Positions 1 through 8,514 of a DNA stretch of 64,000 bases are shown piece after piece (position 1 is the first letter of the stretch; each line of letters begins with the position of its first letter). The stretch is taken from positions 62,001 through 126,000 of the forward strand of contig CAIKMQ010000009.1 of the NCBI GenBank assembly GCA_903828565.1, given 5' to 3'. The position numbers were made by a program, and so were the translations under genes. The notes beneath the pieces are model-generated. The model saw only the letters and a program-made list of their open reading frames with translations, searched no databases and was not told the DNA's origin. The stretch comes from an uncultured Leptolinea sp. (GTDB lineage: Bacteria; Chloroflexota; Anaerolineae; Anaerolineales; Anaerolineaceae).

Positions 1-621
1 CACTAACTGCCAGAATTTCAATGAGTGTGACATGATGCGGGTATGACAGAGTTCATGGATAATTACATACTCCACAAGATCAGGGGGGAGAAGCAGTAAC
101 TTCATGTTCAGGTTGATGTTCCCCGCAGCCGTGCAGCTTCCCCAACGAGTTCGCTGGTCGCGGATGGCAAGCCCCTGATACGATAAACCTGTCTGACGGC
201 TTACACGATCTAGCCAGGCAGGCAAATATGCCTGCGCCTTTTTTTTGAGCCATGTTTTCAGAACCCGGATGACTGCCTGATGATCCTCCACCCTGCCGCG
301 GATTTCCAGCACAGCAGAACCTTCCTTTATAGACGTGCGATTTATCGCAACTGGAACGAGGACGATGCGCCAGGATTGCCCGAACGCAGGCATGTGCAGT
401 TTTTCAGGCAGATCCTTCTTGATCGGCAGTGGTAATTTACTTACCTTTTCCAGCGCATCCTGGATCCAATCCACCTTTTGGGACAGGATGGCCGGTAAAC
501 GGCGGATGTCATATCCGGCTGGCACAGTTACGACCAGGCCGGTTTCTCTTGTCACCCGCAGCGATACCTGCCTGGCACGGTTACTTACCTTGATCGTATA
601 TGCTGGCAGAGTTGGGGCCAT
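1..621 (-). CDS. YgjP/DUF45-type zinc metallopeptidase (partial, C-terminus beyond window)
   Basis: The minus frame is open from an ATG at 621 to the window edge, giving 207 codons without a stop. The translation has the DUF45/YgjP (M48-like) pattern: an N-terminal beta-rich part, then a conserved TRWGSC segment near residue 160, then the zinc-binding HELCH motif near residue 190. Family members are putative metal-dependent hydrolases of uncertain substrate. The gene starts 1 bp after the stop of the acyltransferase gene (TGA-T-ATG), so the two are probably translated together. The C-terminus, expected to bear the third zinc ligand, lies outside the window. Confidence 0.88.
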   Translation of the reverse strand, partial: MAPTLPAYTIKVSNRARQVSLRVTRETGLVVTVPAGYDIRRLPAILSQKVDWIQDALEKVSKLPLPIKKDLPEKLHMPAFGQSWRIVLVPVAINRTSIKEGSAVLEIRGRVEDHQAVIRVLKTWLKKKAQAYLPAWLDRVSRQTGLSYQGLAIRDQRTRWGSCTAAGNINLNMKLLLLPPDLVEYVIIHELCHTRIMSHSLKFWQLV

Positions 622-622
622 A

Positions 623-1660
623 TCACCCTTGCCTAGCCGGGGGAATCAGTTTTACGAGGTGAACATTGCGACTGATCGCGCCAAACTTGTATTTGTAATC
701 TTCACTGCCCCGCATGAAATCAAAATACTTCAGGCGCTTTTCATTTGCCCATTCAAGCAGGTGACCCAACAATACCCAGCCGGGAGAAAAATCATACTGC
801 TCGGGGTTCACCCCGGAATTATAGACAAACAACTGGTCGTCATACAGAAAAGAAAGGTAGGCAGCGGAACGTGTTCCATCGATCTCCAGAAAACTGAGAT
901 GAAGCGATCCATTTTGAAAGGCTGAACGGATCAGGCTGCGCATCTGAGCATCCATGGCCGGTGTCAGGAATGCTTTCTTTTTATCATCGAGTGACATCAG
1001 GTGAATGAAAGCGGAGATCTCATCTTCCAGAGCTGCTGCATGTTCCACGATGAACCAGCGGTGCATGTGCCCGCTATGCTCAAGACGGCGCATTTTACGG
1101 CGGATCTCATGACGTTGTTTCTTATCAATCCCAGCCAGATACAACTCAAAATCACCGGGCAATTCGATCCGCGGGGCTGGCTGCAAATGTTCGACGGAAT
1201 AATTCCAGCCCCTTTCAGTGGCAATGGACTCTAAACTGGTAATAGTCGGGGAAGTATCCAACAGGTTATAAAGGCGGACCTCATCCCAGGAGGTGTTTTG
1301 TTCAACAGCCAGGTGATCCAGTAGTTCAACCAGGAAAGTGCTGTGATTCTGCGGAGACACGATCAGATCCAGGTAATCCATGATCTCGAAACTACCGATA
1401 AACTGCAACACCCTGCGGCCATCCGCCATTTTTGTGATGAAGAAAGGCGCAACGCCCAGCAGCGTGGTGCCCTCCCGGGCTATATGAATAGCCAATTCCC
1501 CATCTGCCCATTCACCGCCGCCCAGGCCCTGCCACCAGGTGCGCAGCATCTCATGACGCAAAAATGGCGCGCTGATCACTCCGCGCGTCACCAGGTCATT
1601 CCACTCCACCTGCAAGGCATCCCAGCCTTCCAGGGTAACGATCTTTAGAAAGGTATACAT
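623..1660 (-). CDS. GNAT/FemAB-like N-acyltransferase (BcsL/CelD type)
   Basis: A 345-residue protein resembling the Acetyltransf_6 (BioF2-like) family, two GNAT folds in tandem. Visible marks are the middle GIDKKQRHEIRRKMRRLE segment and the late FDFMRGSEDYKYKFG segment, both typical of these FemAB-related acyltransferases, often linked to cell-surface or polysaccharide modification. The open frame extends to 1759, but I place the start at the ATG at 1660: AGGAG lies just upstream (1664-1668), and a TATAAT -10 (1697-1702) would lie inside the longer version. Acceptor substrate unknown. It overlaps nothing and leads into the downstream metallopeptidase gene. Confidence 0.8.
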   Translation of the reverse strand: MYTFLKIVTLEGWDALQVEWNDLVTRGVISAPFLRHEMLRTWWQGLGGGEWADGELAIHIAREGTTLLGVAPFFITKMADGRRVLQFIGSFEIMDYLDLIVSPQNHSTFLVELLDHLAVEQNTSWDEVRLYNLLDTSPTITSLESIATERGWNYSVEHLQPAPRIELPGDFELYLAGIDKKQRHEIRRKMRRLEHSGHMHRWFIVEHAAALEDEISAFIHLMSLDDKKKAFLTPAMDAQMRSLIRSAFQNGSLHLSFLEIDGTRSAAYLSFLYDDQLFVYNSGVNPEQYDFSPGWVLLGHLLEWANEKRLKYFDFMRGSEDYKYKFGAISRNVHLVKLIPPARQG

Positions 1661-1696
1661 GTTCTCCTGAAAATCCTCAGCGATGATACGATGTGC

Positions 1697-1702
1697 ATTA
1701 TA
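1697..1702 (-). promoter_or_regulatory. -10 box for the acyltransferase/metallopeptidase pair
   Basis: A perfect TATAAT lies on the minus strand about 37 bp upstream of the ATG at 1660. No good -35 is visible at 16-18 bp. It favours the shorter reading of the acyltransferase gene. Confidence 0.45.
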
Positions 1703-1802
1703 CCTTGCATCAGACAGCGCTACTGTGATGTCCTTCATTAGCTGGTAAAATACTTGCAACTATAGATTTCGTTATTATTCTCGCTATCCGGATATCAACC
1801 CT

Positions 1803-4283
1803 GTGTTCGATCTTAACCTCTACCCACTGTATATCAAAAATGGCACTGGCCAGCCAGCCCTGCCCGGTTTACGCTTCTTGAGTTCTCCGAAGAGTTCCAG
1901 CCGGATCCGATCTGGTGACCAGATTGTCTTGTTAGCCAGCCCGGCACCCGGGGCTGAGATGGGCGAAGACCGGCTGCAGGCTGCCATTGATGCCGGCTTG
2001 CGCGAATACTTCCAATCCACTGGCACAGTTACAAGCGGTATGAACAGCCTGGCTCTGGCGATGAACAATGCCATCCTTGACTTCAATATCAAAGAAGGCG
2101 GATCAAACCAGTCCCTTGCATCGCTCAATCTGGTTGTGCTGCATTTAGATCGTTTATATATTGGCCATGCCGGCCCAACTCACAGTTTTGTACTGAGCCC
2201 AACGGGGTCAAGACAATGCTTCGACCCGGAAAGCGGACCGGGGCTTGGCTTGAGCAGAAACGCAGTGCTGCGTTTCTTCCTCGGCGATATTGGCCAAGAT
2301 GAGTTCATTATCTTCTCACCAGACCCGCAAGCCACCTGGACGACTGCCAACCTGGGTGACCCACGCTCTCTTAGCCTGGAATTTCTCAAACGGCGCCTCT
2401 TGAATCAGCTGTCACCGGATGTACGTGCTTTGCTGATTCAGGTGCGCCCCGGTAATGGACGCCTGGTATTGCAGCAACCTCTATCCCAAAATAACAGCGC
2501 AGAAGCCTCTGTGAAATCTCCAACGGTTATTCAGCCGGAACCTGCTACGAATACTCCAGTAACAACGACTACTGCGCCGCGTGTACCGAACATGGCCAAC
2601 CCTGCGCGGAGCGGGAACCCAACTTCTGAAAGAAATGATGCCAGTAATACCGAGCCCGCTCCCCGGGAAGAAGCCACGCCTACGCCCGGGGCTGTACCGG
2701 TCAGACCACTGAATACAGCGCCCAGCCAAAGGCCGACCCCACGACAGAACGCCGGGGCAGCACAGCCGTCCGATGATGATGAATTATCTTACCGTGAGGC
2801 ATTGCAGGAGTTGGGTAGTGATGTCCGCCAGGTTTTCAACCGCTTGACGGGAAAAGGCCCTGGAAAGGCACCATCTGGTCCTCCCCACCCCGCATCTCAG
2901 ATCCGTTTCAAGGCACCCAAAGGTGGTCCGATCGGGGATATGGCTTCCGCATCCGGCTCGGTAATTGACGCTTCTGCCAATTTTGGAAAGCGGGTTATCC
3001 GGTCCATCGGCGGCTCTGTTTGGGGAGGATTGTTGAAAATCGGGAAGTACTTCTCACCCGGTGGTGGTTTCAAGCCGCCCGCTCTTCCCCCGGCAGCCAT
3101 GATCTTGATCTCTGTCGCCATCCCGCTGCTTGTCGTGGTCATTGCAGCGAGCATGTACATGAACCGTGGAAAAACCAGCCAGTATGATTTCTATCTGGAA
3201 CAAGCAAAAACTGCCGCCGCCCAGACGGCTACCATTTCCGACCCCACTGCCCAGAAAAATGCCTGGCAGAATGTGATTGACCTGCTGGACATGGCAGACC
3301 GCTACGGCAGTGGAGAGGAAGCGGATACTCTTCGAGCCCAGGCACTGAATGTCCTTGATGACCTTTCGGGGATCGCCCGGATCGAGTTTGAACCTGCCAT
3401 TGTAGATGGCTTGCCGGGGTCGGTAAATATCACGCGAATGCTTTCCTCAACCACCGAACTTTACCTGCTTGATTCAAATAGCGGACAGATCCTGCGCGCT
3501 GTGCTTACGGGTAAGGGATATGAACTGGATCCTACCTTCAACTGCGCACCTGGCCCGTTCGGATCTTATGTTGTGGATGCTTTTGTCGATTTTACCCTGC
3601 TGCCAAAAGGCAACAGCCTGAATGCCAATCTGGCAGCCGTGGATGGACGCGGCAACCTCGTCTATTGCACTGCCGGAGATATGGCCACATCCATGACTTT
3701 GATCTCGCCGGACACCGGTTGGGGAGAGATCAGTTCGATTACCTATGACAGCACCCGTCTCTACATCCTGGATGTTCAGAACAATTCTTTATATATATAC
3801 CAGGGTGGGGTTGGCTCATATATCAATAAACCTGAATCGTTCTTTGATCAATCCACGCCTGCCATGCAAAACGCAGCCGGTATGGCGATCAATGGCAATG
3901 ACCTGTACTTGCTTTATGAAGACGGGCATATGGCAATTTGTACTTACAGCCAGGTGTACGGCGCGGACACGAAATGCAAGGATCCATCCCCCTATGCGAT
4001 GAAGGTCAACGGCGATACGAAAAAGCCGGTGACAATGCCTGATTCCAACCTGACACAACTTCAGTACAGCCAACCACCCGATCCATCCATTTATATGCTG
4101 GATTCTGCCGGTCAATCACTGTACCATTTCTCGCTGCGCCTATCGCTGCAGAAAAAGTTGGCCATGCAGTCCGGAGATCCCTTCCGCCTGTCAGACAGCC
4201 CCGCCACTGCTTTCACAGTGAACCCGGGCAAGGTACTGTTCATTGCCTTTGGAAATAAAGTCTTTACCGGTGTGGAGCCTTAA
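1803..4283 (+). CDS. Membrane protein with degenerate PP2C-like domain and extracytoplasmic domain
   Basis: An 826-residue protein in three parts. Residues 1-215 follow the PP2C/PPM phosphatase fold (SLASLNLVVLHLDRLYIGHAG, then DEFIIFSPDP), but the metal-binding aspartates are missing: the usual GDSR is GHAG and the usual SDG is SPD. Residues about 225-340 are a Pro/Thr/Ala-rich linker. A single hydrophobic helix follows at about 431-452, then roughly 370 extracytoplasmic residues with repeated short beta-like segments, possibly a propeller. It starts with GTG and no clear Shine-Dalgarno. I infer a pseudophosphatase that senses or scaffolds across the membrane. Divergent from the acyltransferase and convergent with the loader ATPase gene. 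Confidence 0.7.
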   Translation: MFDLNLYPLYIKNGTGQPALPGLRFLSSPKSSSRIRSGDQIVLLASPAPGAEMGEDRLQAAIDAGLREYFQSTGTVTSGMNSLALAMNNAILDFNIKEGGSNQSLASLNLVVLHLDRLYIGHAGPTHSFVLSPTGSRQCFDPESGPGLGLSRNAVLRFFLGDIGQDEFIIFSPDPQATWTTANLGDPRSLSLEFLKRRLLNQLSPDVRALLIQVRPGNGRLVLQQPLSQNNSAEASVKSPTVIQPEPATNTPVTTTTAPRVPNMANPARSGNPTSERNDASNTEPAPREEATPTPGAVPVRPLNTAPSQRPTPRQNAGAAQPSDDDELSYREALQELGSDVRQVFNRLTGKGPGKAPSGPPHPASQIRFKAPKGGPIGDMASASGSVIDASANFGKRVIRSIGGSVWGGLLKIGKYFSPGGGFKPPALPPAAMILISVAIPLLVVVIAASMYMNRGKTSQYDFYLEQAKTAAAQTATISDPTAQKNAWQNVIDLLDMADRYGSGEEADTLRAQALNVLDDLSGIARIEFEPAIVDGLPGSVNITRMLSSTTELYLLDSNSGQILRAVLTGKGYELDPTFNCAPGPFGSYVVDAFVDFTLLPKGNSLNANLAAVDGRGNLVYCTAGDMATSMTLISPDTGWGEISSITYDSTRLYILDVQNNSLYIYQGGVGSYINKPESFFDQSTPAMQNAAGMAINGNDLYLLYEDGHMAICTYSQVYGADTKCKDPSPYAMKVNGDTKKPVTMPDSNLTQLQYSQPPDPSIYMLDSAGQSLYHFSLRLSLQKKLAMQSGDPFRLSDSPATAFTVNPGKVLFIAFGNKVFTGVEP

Positions 4284-4295
4284 CCCGGAAACCGG

Positions 4296-5729
4296 TTAGT
4301 AATCGAGATCACCTTCTTTTGAGCGGCCCGTGGATTTTCGCGGACCGCTTTTTGTTTCACCCATCCGATGATATGGGGGGACATCCAATTCTACGATACG
4401 GCATAATTTGCTGTCAGAGATGCGGGTTAACAATCTCTCGTCCAGCTTTTCCAGGGTAGAAGAAGTAGTAACGACGGTTGGCAGTTTCCCATAATAGCGG
4501 TAGTTGAAGAGCTGATAGAGTTTTTCTTTCACCCAGGGTGATGGATTTTGCCCGCCCAGATCATCCAGAATCAACATTGGTGAGGATTTGATCTCATCGA
4601 ACCGCTGATCGTAAGATTCCCGGCTTTCCGGGTGGAAAGTAGCCCGCAGGTGATCCATCAGATCCGGTACACTGATGAAAAGCGGCAGGATGCCGGCAGC
4701 CGCGCTGAAGTTGCCAATGGCCGCAGCCAGGTGGGTTTTACCGGTAGCGTATTTTCCTGTGAACACCAACCAGCCTTGCGGATCTGCCGCGTAGCGGCGG
4801 GCCTCCTCCAGCGCCTGCCGCAGAACAACCTGAGAGCCGGCGGGTAGTTTTTCTCCGGTACGTAAATCGAATGTTTCGAAGGTTCGCCCCAGATGAAGAC
4901 TTAGTGAGGATAATTCTGAATGCGCACCGATGGCTTTGGGATTGCGATAATCCGGGGCATTGATAAAGATACGCTGTACCAATTCCGGGTCCTGCAGGCG
5001 TGATTTGATTCGGTTCTCGATCGTTTCCAATGGCTGATTGGAAGTGATGACCAGGGGCAAGCGGTTGATGTAGCGATAATTCAGTATCTGAAAAAGTTTT
5101 TCCTGCGACCACGGTGTGGCATTCTCGGTCCCAAAATCATCCAGCACCAGCAGGCGGATATTACGTATCTCTTCAAACCTGGCTTCGTATGTCGTTTCAG
5201 GGTCGGCATAAGCAAAGCGCAGCCAATCCAACAAATCGGGTGCGGTGAGAAATAGCGTGGGTACGCCCAGAGAAACCGCCTGGTTGGCGATTGCCGCTGC
5301 CAGGTGTGTCTTGCCGCAGCCATACTTCCCGGTGATCAACAGCCAGCCATCCAGGTGACCGGCAAAACGCTGGCAGCTGTTATATGCCGCCTCCAGAGAG
5401 AGTGCTTCTCCCTGGTTCAAGGTCCCTTCTTTACCACGCGGGTTGAAGCTGTCAAAGGTGTACTGGCGCAAGTTATCCAGGTTGGCAAATTCATACAAGC
5501 GGCGGTGTGCAGCGCGGGTCAACTCTTCCCGACGACATTCGCAAATTTCTAATTTGCCGAAATTGGGATCATTAAGCAGCAGGTCTCTGCGGTAATACCC
5601 CACCCCATGACAGATCGGACAATCCGGATTTCCGGTTGTGATCAGATCAGGGCGTGCGTCCTCCATATCGCGCGGAGATTTGTTCATGCCAGCTGCCAGG
5701 TTACGGATCGTCTCATCAATTTTTGCCAT
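4296..5729 (-). CDS. DnaC/DnaI-like helicase loader with two tandem AAA+ domains
   Basis: A 477-residue protein built from two DnaC/IstB-type ATPase modules. The N-terminus has a four-Cys zinc motif (C37, C40, C63, C65) as in DnaI/DnaC-like loaders. Module 1 has Walker A GKYGCGKT (134-141) and Walker B LLVLDD (193-198). Module 2 has Walker A GKYATGKT (325-332) and Walker B MLILDD (385-390). Both modules repeat the order PDLLDWL/PDLMDHL and LFQILNYRY/LYQLFNYRY, so this is an internal duplication with both ATP sites apparently intact. Usual loaders carry one such domain in about 250-310 residues. The ATG at 5729 overlaps the DnaD-like gene by 14 bp, and an upstream extension to 5843 is unlikely. 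Expected role: loading DnaB at origins or forks. Confidence 0.85.
   Translation of the reverse strand: MAKIDETIRNLAAGMNKSPRDMEDARPDLITTGNPDCPICHGVGYYRRDLLLNDPNFGKLEICECRREELTRAAHRRLYEFANLDNLRQYTFDSFNPRGKEGTLNQGEALSLEAAYNSCQRFAGHLDGWLLITGKYGCGKTHLAAAIANQAVSLGVPTLFLTAPDLLDWLRFAYADPETTYEARFEEIRNIRLLVLDDFGTENATPWSQEKLFQILNYRYINRLPLVITSNQPLETIENRIKSRLQDPELVQRIFINAPDYRNPKAIGAHSELSSLSLHLGRTFETFDLRTGEKLPAGSQVVLRQALEEARRYAADPQGWLVFTGKYATGKTHLAAAIGNFSAAAGILPLFISVPDLMDHLRATFHPESRESYDQRFDEIKSSPMLILDDLGGQNPSPWVKEKLYQLFNYRYYGKLPTVVTTSSTLEKLDERLLTRISDSKLCRIVELDVPPYHRMGETKSGPRKSTGRSKEGDLDY
4322..4353 (+). terminator. Rho-independent terminator inside the 3' end of the convergent gene
   Basis: AGCGG-c-CCG (4322-4330) can pair with CGG-a-CCGCT (4341-4349), followed by TTTTT. 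It would end transcription of the plus-strand membrane gene while lying within the last codons of the minus-strand loader gene. Confidence 0.55.
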
Positions 5730-6369
5730 TCCGACCTCTTTCGTGCCAATTCTCCAGTATGCGCTGGATGTATGCCCAGCGCCGAACATTATTCTTGACT
5801 GCTTCCCGAATGGCTTCTGCCAGCCATTCCGCCGGGTATTCATCCAATGCGGATTTCAGCTGCTCTGCCAGGAGCGGTGTCAATAACCCGATATTTTCTT
5901 CATATAGTTTAAAAACTTCCGGCTGTGCCAGGTGTAACGGTGCTGATTGCAAGGATGCATCCAGAGGTGACCACTTGCCCTGGATAAAGGCTGACGCAGC
6001 TGCCTGTCCGCGGGTGGTATTGATTAGATAATAACTATCCTTCCCTCCCCGCGGGCTGATCTCGAGTAAGGCTTTGTGCTCTACAGCCAAGTCGAGGACA
6101 ATCTTCAGGGTGTTTGGTAATTCTTCTCGCGAAACATTCAACAGGGCAGCCAGCTGGCTGTCGGTTTCGAGATCTTTGAGAGAAAGGAAACGTACCTCTC
6201 CCTCCATTTGCTGCACCGCCCAGAGCGCATAAATGACGAGTTTGATCTCCCGCGGATCTTGCAGAATAGGAAGCAATTCGGTGACGAATGCTTCAGGCAC
6301 GGTCAGCATGCGGACCACACCGCTGGTGAAACCGCCAAATGGCTTCGGGCTCTGCGGTGACTCAGGCAT
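5716..6369 (-). CDS. DnaD-domain primosome protein
   Basis: A 217-residue protein. The first 130 residues look like a winged-helix region (SLKDLETDSQLAALLNVSR). Residues about 152-206 match the DnaB_2/DnaD C-terminal domain: YEENIGLLTPLLAEQL, then EAIREAVKNNVRRWAYIQRIL with the characteristic W-Y-I. In Bacillus, DnaD bridges DnaA or PriA to the helicase loader. The start codon shares one base with the stop of dnaB (TAATG), and the end overlaps the loader ATPase gene by 14 bp, so helicase, DnaD and loader are translationally coupled. Gene symbol left empty because the family is divergent. Confidence 0.85.
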   Translation of the reverse strand: MPESPQSPKPFGGFTSGVVRMLTVPEAFVTELLPILQDPREIKLVIYALWAVQQMEGEVRFLSLKDLETDSQLAALLNVSREELPNTLKIVLDLAVEHKALLEISPRGGKDSYYLINTTRGQAAASAFIQGKWSPLDASLQSAPLHLAQPEVFKLYEENIGLLTPLLAEQLKSALDEYPAEWLAEAIREAVKNNVRRWAYIQRILENWHERGRNGKN

Positions 6370-7736
6370 TATTGTTGATCCCTGGTGGATGCGTTATCGA
6401 AGCGAGCCAGATGGGGGAAGAAAATGACCTGAATGCCGTTATGTGTGGGGCCGTTTCGGTGCTTGGCGACGATGATCTCTGCCAGAGAGGATTGCTGGCT
6501 GCTTTTTTCAAGGGCATCCGGCCGGTGTATGAACATGACAATATCCGCGTCCTGCTCCAGGCTGCCGGATTCGCGCAGGTCTGAAAGCATCGGGCGTTTA
6601 TCGGAACGTTGTTCCACCGCGCGGGAAAGTTGAGCGGCTGCCAGCACCGGCACGTTGAGCTCTCTGGCCATCACTTTCAGGTAGCGTGAAATGCTGGATA
6701 CCTCTTGCACGCGGTTATCTGTGCGTGTATCACCCGTCATCAATTGCAGGTAATCCACGATGATCAGATCCAAGTTGTATTCCATGTGCAAACGCCGGCA
6801 CTTGGTACGCATTTGCAGCGGTGTGATCGCGGGGGTATCATCCAAAAAGATCGTACACTGTTCGAAATCCGTCAGGGCATTTGTGAAGCGGCTCCATTCA
6901 TCTTCCGAGAGCCTTCCCCGGCGGAATTTTTGCGATTCGATCCCGGTATATTGTGTGATGAATCGTTGTGCCAGCTGTTCTTTTGACATCTCCAGGGAGA
7001 AGATGGCGATATGTTTATGGTATTTCATGGCAGCGGTTCTTGCAGCCCCAATGAGGAAACCTGTCTTCCCCATACCCGGGCGGCCAGCAACGATGAGGAG
7101 ATCTGATTTCTGCAAACCACCCAGCAAGGTATCCAGGTCTTTTAATCCTGTCGGAACTCCAAAGAACTCTTCGCTCTGCTGTGCCAAATTGGTAACGTGG
7201 TCGTAGTAATCATTCATCACCGCTGTGAGCGGACGGGTATCCTGCTGGCCGTGGCGCTCGCTGATGGCAAAGATTCCCTTTTCGGCATCATCGATCACGA
7301 CCTTCAGCGGTTTTTCCTGATCCAACGCCAACTTGGCTACATCATTTGCCGCGGAGAGCAAACGCCGGCGTATGGCATACTCTTCCACGATATGGGCATA
7401 CGACACCGCGTTCAACGCACTGGGTACGCGAGAGGTAAGCATGGTCAGATAGGCGGGGCCGCCCAACTCCACCAGCTGGTTCTGAGCCGAGAGGTGCTCG
7501 GTCAGGGTGAGCATATCCACAGGTATCCGGTTTTCCACCAGACGGGCAATGGCATTCCAGACCCAACGGTTACGGTGGATGTAAAAATCTTCGCCATTGA
7601 TGAACTGCACGACCTCGTTGAAAACTTCCGGGTCGATCAGGATGGATCCCAGGAGTGATTCTTCCGCATCCCTATTATGGGGAATTGTTTGAATTTCGGA
7701 TGGATGCTCGTCGTTTGGGTCTGGTAGGTCTTGCAT
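6369..7736 (-). CDS. dnaB: Replicative DNA helicase DnaB
   Basis: A 455-residue hexameric 5'-3' helicase of the replication fork. Residues 18-120 form the N-terminal primase-interacting domain (NRDAEESLLGSIL). The RecA-like motor has Walker A GRPGMGKT (218-225), Walker B DLIIVDYLQLM, and the DnaB-type LRESGSLEQDADIVMFIHR near the end. Length matches the family. No intein is present. It is the second gene of the operon, 31 bp after the bifunctional nuclease gene, with GGGAG about 8 bp before the ATG. Confidence 0.97.
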   Translation of the reverse strand: MQDLPDPNDEHPSEIQTIPHNRDAEESLLGSILIDPEVFNEVVQFINGEDFYIHRNRWVWNAIARLVENRIPVDMLTLTEHLSAQNQLVELGGPAYLTMLTSRVPSALNAVSYAHIVEEYAIRRRLLSAANDVAKLALDQEKPLKVVIDDAEKGIFAISERHGQQDTRPLTAVMNDYYDHVTNLAQQSEEFFGVPTGLKDLDTLLGGLQKSDLLIVAGRPGMGKTGFLIGAARTAAMKYHKHIAIFSLEMSKEQLAQRFITQYTGIESQKFRRGRLSEDEWSRFTNALTDFEQCTIFLDDTPAITPLQMRTKCRRLHMEYNLDLIIVDYLQLMTGDTRTDNRVQEVSSISRYLKVMARELNVPVLAAAQLSRAVEQRSDKRPMLSDLRESGSLEQDADIVMFIHRPDALEKSSQQSSLAEIIVAKHRNGPTHNGIQVIFFPHLARFDNASTRDQQ

Positions 7737-7767
7737 GGCAGATACTCCCGGAAAAGGTTAACGGTAC

Positions 7768-8346
7768 TTATTTATCATCATCTCCGGGGGCTGCATCTTC
7801 CCCGGGTGTGGAGTTACCGAGATTGAGTTTATTGATGTAATCTTCAAAGAGCGACAACGACCCTGCTTCAGCCGCCGGGATATCCGCCTGTTCATCAGGG
7901 ATCTCCTCTGACGGCTCCCCAGCTGTGTAGATATCTGGATCCGGGCGAATACCAGCCTTTTCCAGAACTTCGGTATCCGCAAACATGGGGATGTGCGCGC
8001 GCAATGCCAGCGCGATGGCATCACTTGGGCGGGCATCCACTTCCACCGGGGTATCATTCACATCCGCACGGATACGGGCGTAGTAGACATCATTGCGCAG
8101 CGTGTGGATCTCGATCTGGACCAGAGAAGCATGCAGCTCGCGGAAGGTGGAGAGCAGGAGATCATGGGTGAGCGGACGGGCAACTTGGACCTCTTGCAGG
8201 GCAATTGTGATAGCTTCGGCTTCGTAAGGCCCGATCCAAATTGGCAGGTAGCGGTCCACTTCTTTACTGTAGAGCACTACCACCCGCTGTGAATTGGTCA
8301 GGGAGACCTTCAAGCTTTCAATTACAACTTCTACCAGTTTACCCAT
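7768..8346 (-). CDS. Bifunctional nuclease (BFN/DUF151) family protein
   Basis: A 192-residue protein. Residues 1-135 carry the BFN core: VVVLYSKEVDRYLPIWIGPYEAEAI, RPLTHDLL, and the DARPSDAIALALR motif. Characterised plant and bacterial relatives show DNase/RNase activity; the in vivo role in bacteria is unclear. The last 50 residues are acidic (EEIPDEQADIPAAEAG), close to the UvrB/UvrC-type tail seen in many relatives. Start at ATG 8346 with GGAGGAG upstream, rather than the longer frame from 8412. It heads the dnaB-dnaD-loader operon. Confidence 0.85.
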   Translation of the reverse strand: MGKLVEVVIESLKVSLTNSQRVVVLYSKEVDRYLPIWIGPYEAEAITIALQEVQVARPLTHDLLLSTFRELHASLVQIEIHTLRNDVYYARIRADVNDTPVEVDARPSDAIALALRAHIPMFADTEVLEKAGIRPDPDIYTAGEPSEEIPDEQADIPAAEAGSLSLFEDYINKLNLGNSTPGEDAAPGDDDK

Positions 8347-8379
8347 CCACTCCTCCAATATTTTTAAGGCAGAGAAACC

Positions 8380-8407
8380 ATTATATGTATCATTATAACA
8401 AAGGCAA
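8380..8407 (-). promoter_or_regulatory. Promoter of the bfn-dnaB operon
   Basis: On the minus strand TTGCCT (8402-8407) stands 16 bp before TATAAT (8380-8385). A second TATAAT at 8392-8397 has no matching -35. Confidence 0.5.
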
Positions 8408-8452
8408 GTCATTCTCCCCGGCTAGTGCAATTTTACTGAAAATGCTCAATGA

Positions 8453-8458
8453 TATAAT
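8453..8458 (+). promoter_or_regulatory. -10 box of the aminotransferase/kinase genes
   Basis: TATAAT lies 57 bp before the aminotransferase ATG. An imperfect -35 (ATTTTA or TTTACT) is 15-17 bp upstream. Confidence 0.4.
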
Positions 8459-8514
8459 AGCGCAGTACCGTTGTTTCTCATCCGTACCTGCACCCCAAAA
8501 CCCAGGAGGTTGTT

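Noticed and set aside
335-925. 196-aa plus-strand ORF at the left end
   Set aside because: It lies opposite the metallopeptidase and acyltransferase genes, which have clear family motifs; it has no motif or ribosome site.
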